From NCBI GenBank assembly GCA_047967505.1, contig CM106538.1: 64,000 bases of DNA; one strand, written 5' to 3'. Every line of letters begins with the position of its first letter. The first letter of the stretch is position 1. Below, piece by piece: positions 58,401-64,000 of this stretch. This DNA comes from Dipteris shenzhenensis. Taxonomy: Eukaryota > Polypodiophyta > Polypodiopsida > Gleicheniales. A program made the translations under genes and the position numbers. Under the pieces are notes generated by a model. That model did no database searches. It saw only the letters and a list, made by a program, of their open reading frames with translations, and had not been told where the DNA came from.

Positions 58401-59443
58401 TACCAGCGAATTGATGCCTACTTTCTGCAAAACGGGTTCAGGAGGAGCCCATCTGATCCAAATTTGTATATCTTCAGAGAAGGAGGCAGGTGTATGATCA
58501 TGGTTCTTTATGTGGACGACCTTGTCATAACAGGGAACCATGAAGAGAAGATCTCGCAGACGAAGCATTTGCTAGGAAGAGAGTTTGAAATGACAGACCT
58601 CAGACTGATGCATTTTTGTTTGGGGATTGAAGTTTGGTAGGAGCCGAAACAGATCTTCATTTCACAGCTGAAGTATGCTGGAGAGATACTGAAGGCATTT
58701 GGCATGGCTGAGTGCAAGACAGTTGGTACCCCTATGGAGGTTGACACGAAGCTCTCAAACTAGGATTCATCACCACTGGTGGATGAAGCGAAGTACAGAA
58801 GGCTTGTGGGTAGCTTAATTTACCTGTGCAACACACGGCTGGACATCAGCTTTGCGACTGGTGTACTTAGCAGGTTTTCCAATAAGCCCCAGGAGAACCA
58901 TTGGAGGGCAAGGATGCGGGTGCTGAAATACATCAACTTGATTATGGTATCACCTATACCAAGGGCAACATCTTGACCGAATTCTGTGACTCGGATTGGG
59001 TAGGAGACGTTGACAGTAGGAGATCAGTGACAGGGTATTGTTTCTCACTTGGATCTGGAGTTGTGTCATTGGTCAGCAAGAAGCAACCCACAGTTGCTCT
59101 TTCTTCTACCGAGGCTCAGTACAAATCTGCATCCTTTGCTTCTTGCGAAGCAGTGTGGTTGAGGAGGATTTTGGGGGACATGGGTGCAGTGCAGAACAAG
59201 CCTATGCAGTTATCATGTGACAATCAGAGTTGCATGGCGATTGCAAAGAACCCGGTGTTCCACGCTCGCACAAAACACATTGAGATTCAATATCACTTTG
59301 TACGCGAGCTCATCATGGATGGAGAGGTCGACTTGGTGTACTGTCCGACTACAGAGAATGCTGCGGACATCTTCACAAAGGCTCTTGGAAGAGACTTGCT
59401 GGAGAGGCATCTTCATCGACTTGGCATTGGGCCGAAAAAGTAA
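55480..59443 (+). pseudogene. Copia-2 gag-pol (disabled)
   Basis: Ty1/Copia polyprotein. Gag begins near EKLDGSNYPLWKFKMK, where the first part is in a different frame from the rest. The zinc knuckle CFYCNKAGHKQNEC is intact and the protease motif is WIIDSGASCHM. Integrase has HTDLCG, LIDDYS and NGVVERKM (D-D-E). RT retains YVDDLVITG. RNase H has FCDSDWVGD and STEAQY and ends ADIFTKALGRD...GIGPKK at 59441. Disablements: frameshifts near 55650, 56505, 57800 and 58390, and in-frame stops near 57466, 58162, 58190, 58640 and 58761. Several are C-to-T type changes (CAG to TAG, CGA to TGA). Confidence 0.93.
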
Positions 59444-59460
59444 GTTCACTTGCGGGTGGA

Positions 59461-59473
59461 CATTGAGGGGGGG
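59461..59473 (+). other. Polypurine tract of Copia-2
   Basis: CATTGAGGGGGGG lies directly before the 3' LTR start TGTTAG; its run of seven G is the usual plus-strand primer type in plant Copia elements. Confidence 0.85.
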
Positions 59474-60205
59474 TGTTAGATATCAATGCTCCACTCTCGT
59501 GTAACTATGCGGGAACCAGCTAACTCTACTTGTAAGCCCCCCATATGAGGAGAAGTCATTTGAGTAGCTCGGTTATCCGGTAGGTCCTGGTTTGGACACC
59601 AAATGGGGGCCATGTGTGGCCTGATGGCTAGACAGCTTCAGATAGAGTTGACACACTGCCAACTAGGCTACATGCAAGTGTGGGAAGGCATCCCTTGATT
59701 GACCGCACTGAGGGTAGATGGAGCATTTCTCGGGGCAGCCCACTCTCGGGTTGTGGGGCCCGTTTGGAGCCTTAGATGATCCGAGATGGCTCTGGGCCGA
59801 ACGGTGACCGTAGGACAGTTGCTCTGTTTTGCGCACCGGTTCTATCGTATGGTCGGTGGCCTATTTTAGGACCGACCCCTAGTCGACCATTTTGGGCGGA
59901 CTGGGTCGGTCACCCAATTGAGCCTAACTGACTACGACTGGTAGCTATATAAGAGCGAGCCTGTGAAGCCCATTTCATCACTGGCTACAGCAACCCTGAT
60001 TCCTTAGCATCCAGCGTCCGTCTTCTACTGTTTCGAGCATGCCATCGAAGCTTCTTTCACAGGAGCGCATGGTTGGGAGGCAGCGCCATCTATTGTATCA
60101 GTTCTACAGTAATCAAATTTTTGATTCTCCATACTATCTTGTTTTCTCTCTTGTGTACAAGATCTTGTTATCTGTTGAGCACAGACGTTGTATTATTTTC
60201 TTACA
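59474..60205 (+). repeat. 3' LTR of Copia-2 (732 bp)
   Basis: Same length and termini as the 5' LTR, TATATAA at 59946-59952. It is followed directly by the ACAAC target duplication. Confidence 0.96.
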
Positions 60206-63200
60206 ACAACATCTCCAAGAACATAAGTATGAATGCAGGACTCTTCTCAAGAGATCCATGCCATGCACCTCCCTTGCCAACTCTTTTGGAACAATGGACT
60301 GAAGGCAAGTAATGTGGAAGCAAGTTGCCATCTAAACTCATCCTCATCATGGAGGCCACACCCTTTGCTTATTGCATGTTAAATGTGGGTCTTTGTCCTA
60401 TCCTCCTCATAGCCATAGCATGGAAAACATAAGACTATTCAAAAAATCATGAGTTAATTTCTATGTGATTTATGATACAGAAGTAGAAGCAAACATACAT
60501 CTGAAGACTCACCTTCACACCAATCCCAAGTGTGTCTGAAATGCCTTGAGGTTCCATGCTTTGTACTATTTATCTGCTTGAAACAAAACAATATGTACCA
60601 GAATCAGACCCTAGCCTATAACCCGCAAGACTTCATGAAGTGTTCAACACAAATAGATTTACCTGCAAGCCACCTCCATTTTTAATGTTACTCCATAGCG
60701 CTCCACAGTAGGCAGAGTAGATGGAGAATAGAAAACCAAAGTCCACCCATTGTCGTCCATGACAGCTATAGCAACGGCCAAGGAAGAGGAGATATGATCT
60801 TCAGTGATAAGATTCCAAGGTGGAACCTCTCCTTCACCACCTGTAGCATACCCTGTGGGAAGATCCACAATGTAACAGTCCACACTCCATGTGCATTGTT
60901 TAGAGTTTTGTTTCTTCCCTTGTTGGTGTAGAAGTGCAAAAAAATCGTGTAATTCTTGATATCCATCTACAAGCTATGATTGCACTATCTCTTTGCCCAA
61001 TTTGATATAGTCAAACTCCCATACCTTTACCCAACTCCTAGGTATGAGGGGATATTTCCAATGTGGTAAAAAAGATAGTGGAAGCCAAATAAATTCAATG
61101 GAGAAAGGATTTCTCACTATCCTAGAGTCATCAACTTCCGGAGTATCTGCAAACATAATGCATATCAAATGACAATACTAGACTAAAAGGAATTGGAAAA
61201 CTTCAACAAAGATGTTTCAGCTTACCATCTCCATCCAAGTCGGTATTCTTCCTTCTCCTTGGTTTTGCAGAATCAGGATTCCCTATATTTTCCTTTTGTT
61301 TCTCCACCAACATCTTTTGTTGCTCCTCTAGATTTTTACGCTTCTCCTCCGTCATGTCTCCAGAGGATCCAGAATCAGATTTACATTGACCTTTCGAATG
61401 CCTTATCAAGAAACCCATGGAGCAAGTCAATCACAAAAAACTAGTTAAGAACAAGAGGCACATAAATAACCAACATGAAAAATATACCTCTCTAGCATTA
61501 ATGCCTCCTCGTCCACACACTTTCCACTACTCATCTCTATCCACCATGGACAATGCTTTCTCTCCCACTCTAAAAGCCTTATACTTCCTTTTGCAGTCAT
61601 GTCCTCACGAAAGACTTTATGTGTGTACATGCAATATGTAGAGGATTGAGCACTGTCCATGCCTTGCAAATAGATGGAATGGTATGTATCTTTTTTGTTT
61701 CCAGCAAATGAAGAATAAACCTATTCAAAACCCACGGAGTTGAAAGCATAAGAACACTATGAAATAGAAATTCAAGAATTAGGCAATGAAAGATGAATAC
61801 TTACCTAAAAACAACTCTTCTGCTTGCATTCACAAGGTCAACCTGTTTTGCAGGCACGGTAGCCACAGACATGAAGGATGCAAAAGGATCATACAAATCA
61901 CTCCGATGTCTTGCCACAATATGCTCAAAATATTCGCATAGTGTAGGATGCTCTAGCAACTCCAAAGGAGAAACACCAACAAAGGAAGCCTGAACCTGTG
62001 ACAACAACCTATGACACTCTTCAAGAACTTGGTCCATAAAAACTTCCTTTGCAAGCCACCCAATGAAGGCATGGTCACTTTATGGCATTCCATAACTATT
62101 CTTCAAATTCAAATCAGACCCAAGTAAAGATAATAATGAAAGCTGCCTAGCATTGCTGCAAGAAGCAATGGCCACTTGATTGTCTTCATATGGCAAGGAC
62201 CATCATTTGTGAAACCAATCTTTGCCATGTGCAGGATTTATTATTGACAAAATCTGTGAAAACCACACAAAAGAAATTTAGTGTGACATTTGAAAGCAAT
62301 GCATAGTAATACTAGACAAAGGGAAATGCACACTCAGCCTATGCACCTTTCCCCTGTGTGTTTGAGTGACTGTTCTTTTAATACCAGCTATTTTAACAAC
62401 TCTTTGATCTTTATCCATTCCAGGAGGCAGCTTCTTACAAGCTGCTTCAAAATGAGATTTCCACTTGCCCTACAAAAGTAAGTATGCAGCAAAGCTATAA
62501 TTCAAACTATATAGAGGAAGTGATGAAGCAAAAGCAGAAGGAAAGAAAGCATGAGGTAGAAAGTATAAGAACTCACAGCATAAACTATGCGACCAAGAAT
62601 AGCCTGTGTGAGGGGATACCAAACCCTTCTTCCTTGACCAATCTCCTTTTGCCGTACAACCTCAATATTTTTCTTTTCTTCTTCCGTGAAATCCTCCAGA
62701 AATACTTGTGCATCACAACTAACAAGTGTACTTGTATGATACAAGTAATCTTTAAGATTTGTTGTGACAATTGCCTCCTCGTTCAATCTGGACAATGGAA
62801 TCTATTTTAGCATTAAAGTTGGAAATAGAAATATGTTCTTGAAACAACTAGTGAAAGAAAGAAAGATGATACAAGTTAAACCTTTGTAAAGTTGCAATCA
62901 ACCTCAACTCATTGTCAGGCTCTGGAGCTATAATATGTGCATGAATCCTGATATGCCTTGCCTTGTTATTAACAAAGACCTCCCTAATGCTCTCCATCCA
63001 TGAGGCAGTTCGATGGTTTCCCTCCCACACATATAACATCTTGTAGGACAAGAATTCCCATGCAGGAGTCTGTTGAAGCTCATGCTCAAACTCATCATTC
63101 ACAGCATGCCAATGCTTATCCCATGAAGCTCTTATCTCATCATCCACCTCTTTGGTTGTCCCATCAGACATCCCAACTGAAATAATAAAGGACCCCTGTG

Positions 63201-63578
63201 TGGGGACATATCTCTCCATCTCAAATGCTCTCTTGAGAATGGAGAGGTCATTCCTAAGTTGTCTCACCTTAGGGTTGATAAGTAATCTGCACAAAGGGAT
63301 ACAAGGAGGTACCATTCCTCTATTGATAGTTATGGACTCAAGAAAATCACTTCCAACATTACTATCCATTGATTCAGGGACAAATTCATCACCTTCCGTA
63401 TCAACCTTAGCCTTTCCACTATCCTTCTTGCTAGCAGACTCTTTCTCCACCGACATCTCTTCAACCTCCTCTGCATTTGGAGATTTGGCTTGTGTGTCAA
63501 CAGATGTGGGGGATAGTGTTGTTGGTGCTTGCTCTTTCTTTTTAGCAGTCTTTTTCTTCTTACCACCAGCCTGTCCAC

Positions 63579-63955
63579 CTAGAAGTCATGACTATAGACT
63601 TGAAGCTTCCATGTGATCTTCAATATTCTTGGATGCTTGAGATACAATGAGCTTGAAGTATTCTTCAAATTCTTGGATGATTGAGATGCAAGTGATCTTC
63701 AATATTCTTCAAAATCATGGCAATCCCCTAATACATCAACTTGAAGCTTTGACATAGCTTCCAAGTGATCTTCTAGATGCTTGGATGCTTGAGATCCAAG
63801 GATACTAATGGCAAAAAGGGACCTAACAATCTCCATTCTCTTAAATTCATTTCATCAAAAGATGTATTCCTTTCATTAAAAAAACGTTTTAATTTATCAA
63901 ATGCATTCAATAAACTATACGATTCCTATCAAGTGCATTCCAAAAACTATACAGT
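63579..63955. other. Non-coding region upstream of the ParB/methyltransferase-like gene
   Basis: No gene. Imperfect repeats of 'gatcttcaatattcttggatgcttgagat' occur at about 63615, 63660-63710 and 63770. 'gcattcaataaactatacgattcc' is echoed by 'gcattccaaaaactatacagtccc' (63903 and 63937). The first exon and promoter of the gene may lie here or beyond the window. Confidence 0.4.
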
Positions 63956-63981
63956 CCCCTATTCCGCCGGCGGAATAGGGG
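63956..63981. repeat. Perfect 26-bp palindrome
   Basis: Arm CCCCTATTCCGCC is followed directly by its reverse complement, with no spacer. It is GC-rich within an AT-rich surrounding. It could form a cruciform, bind a dimeric protein, or be a joined pair of element ends; nothing in the window decides between these. Confidence 0.85.
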
Positions 63982-64000
63982 GAGAGTGACATTAAGAGGT

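Larger units (their letters stand above)
54675..60205 (+). mobile_element. Copia-2, full-length LTR retrotransposon
   Basis: Two 732-bp LTRs (TGTTAG...CTTACA), a Met-tRNA primer site, a polypurine tract and a Copia-order polyprotein. The flanking 5-bp duplication ACAAC (54670-54674 and 60206-60210) is perfect. It is inserted in the last visible exon of the ParB/methyltransferase-like gene, in the opposite orientation. The internal frame is disabled, so it is not autonomous. Confidence 0.97.
54545..63578 (-). pseudogene. ParB-like / N4-N6 methyltransferase-like gene, nine exons, broken by Copia-2
   Basis: Phase-consistent exons on the minus strand: 63578-62882, 62787-62577, 62469-62347, 62253-61805, 61652-61488, 61401-61226, 61146-60663, 60565-60513, and a last visible exon 60298-60206 continuing at 54669-54545 across Copia-2. 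All eight junctions keep phase. Exon 1 is Lys/Glu-rich, then has a ParB-like motif (YVWEGNHRTASW). Exon 7 has VDLPTGYAT, in the place of a methyltransferase (D/N/S)PPY motif, and GWTLVFYSP. The last exon has HGSLEKS followed by the SAM-binding-like ILELGAGTAGPGL. Disablements: TGA 62203-62205, TAA 62080-62082, TAG 60974-60976, and Copia-2. The true 5' start and anything past 54545 are not established. The layout resembles prokaryotic ParB-methylase fusions, but the function is inferred. Confidence 0.65.

Overview
The window looks like repeat-rich nuclear DNA of a land plant. The evidence is TTTAGGG-type telomeric repeats, Copia and Gypsy retrotransposons with initiator-Met-tRNA primer sites, spliceosomal introns of about 75-200 bp, and gene families that also occur in bryophytes, ferns and lycophytes. 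The species cannot be named from the sequence. No intact cellular gene, rRNA or tRNA was recognised. Almost everything is a mobile element, a tandem array, or a decayed gene whose exon phases can still be followed.

Layout. 1-22441 is a satellite array with a ~182-bp monomer, inverted in the first 1.1 kb and interrupted by a 100-N gap and a C/T-rich block. 22442-27167 is the right-hand part of a DNA transposon (element 1) with a decayed DUF7869-type transposase gene. 27168-27331 is a sliver of Copia reverse transcriptase. 27332-45968 is a complete 18.6-kb transposon (element 2) with 26-bp terminal inverted repeats and a 2-bp target duplication. It carries a small minus-strand ORF, a minus-strand multi-exon gene (ParB/DGQH-like region, methyltransferase-like region, two Ulp1/C48-like units), a block of CT minisatellite, C-rich and telomere-like arrays, and a second DUF7869-type transposase gene. 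45969-50174 is the 5' half of the same Copia (Copia-1), which element 2 splits between consecutive codons. 50175-52721 is a Gypsy pol fragment, followed by a 13-bp minisatellite. 54675-60205 is a full-length Copia (Copia-2) with 732-bp LTRs and a perfect ACAAC target duplication. It sits in an exon of a nine-exon minus-strand gene (54545-63578) that also combines a ParB-like GNHR motif with an N4/N6-methyltransferase-like C-terminus.

How the parts relate. The insertion order is nested: Copia-1 probably landed in or beside Gypsy, then elements 1 and 2 landed in Copia-1; Copia-2 separately broke the methyltransferase-like gene. The two ParB/methyltransferase-like genes share motif order, so they appear to be one family, and one member lies inside the giant transposon, fused to Ulp1-like peptidase units. 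The unusual system in this window is this large transposon family: DUF7869 transposase, a ParB/methyltransferase/Ulp1 protein, subterminal hairpins that repeat the TIR tip, and a variable slot of tandem repeats (telomere-like in element 2, the satellite beside element 1). All coding copies seen here carry disabling changes, so the window shows the architecture and not a working copy.
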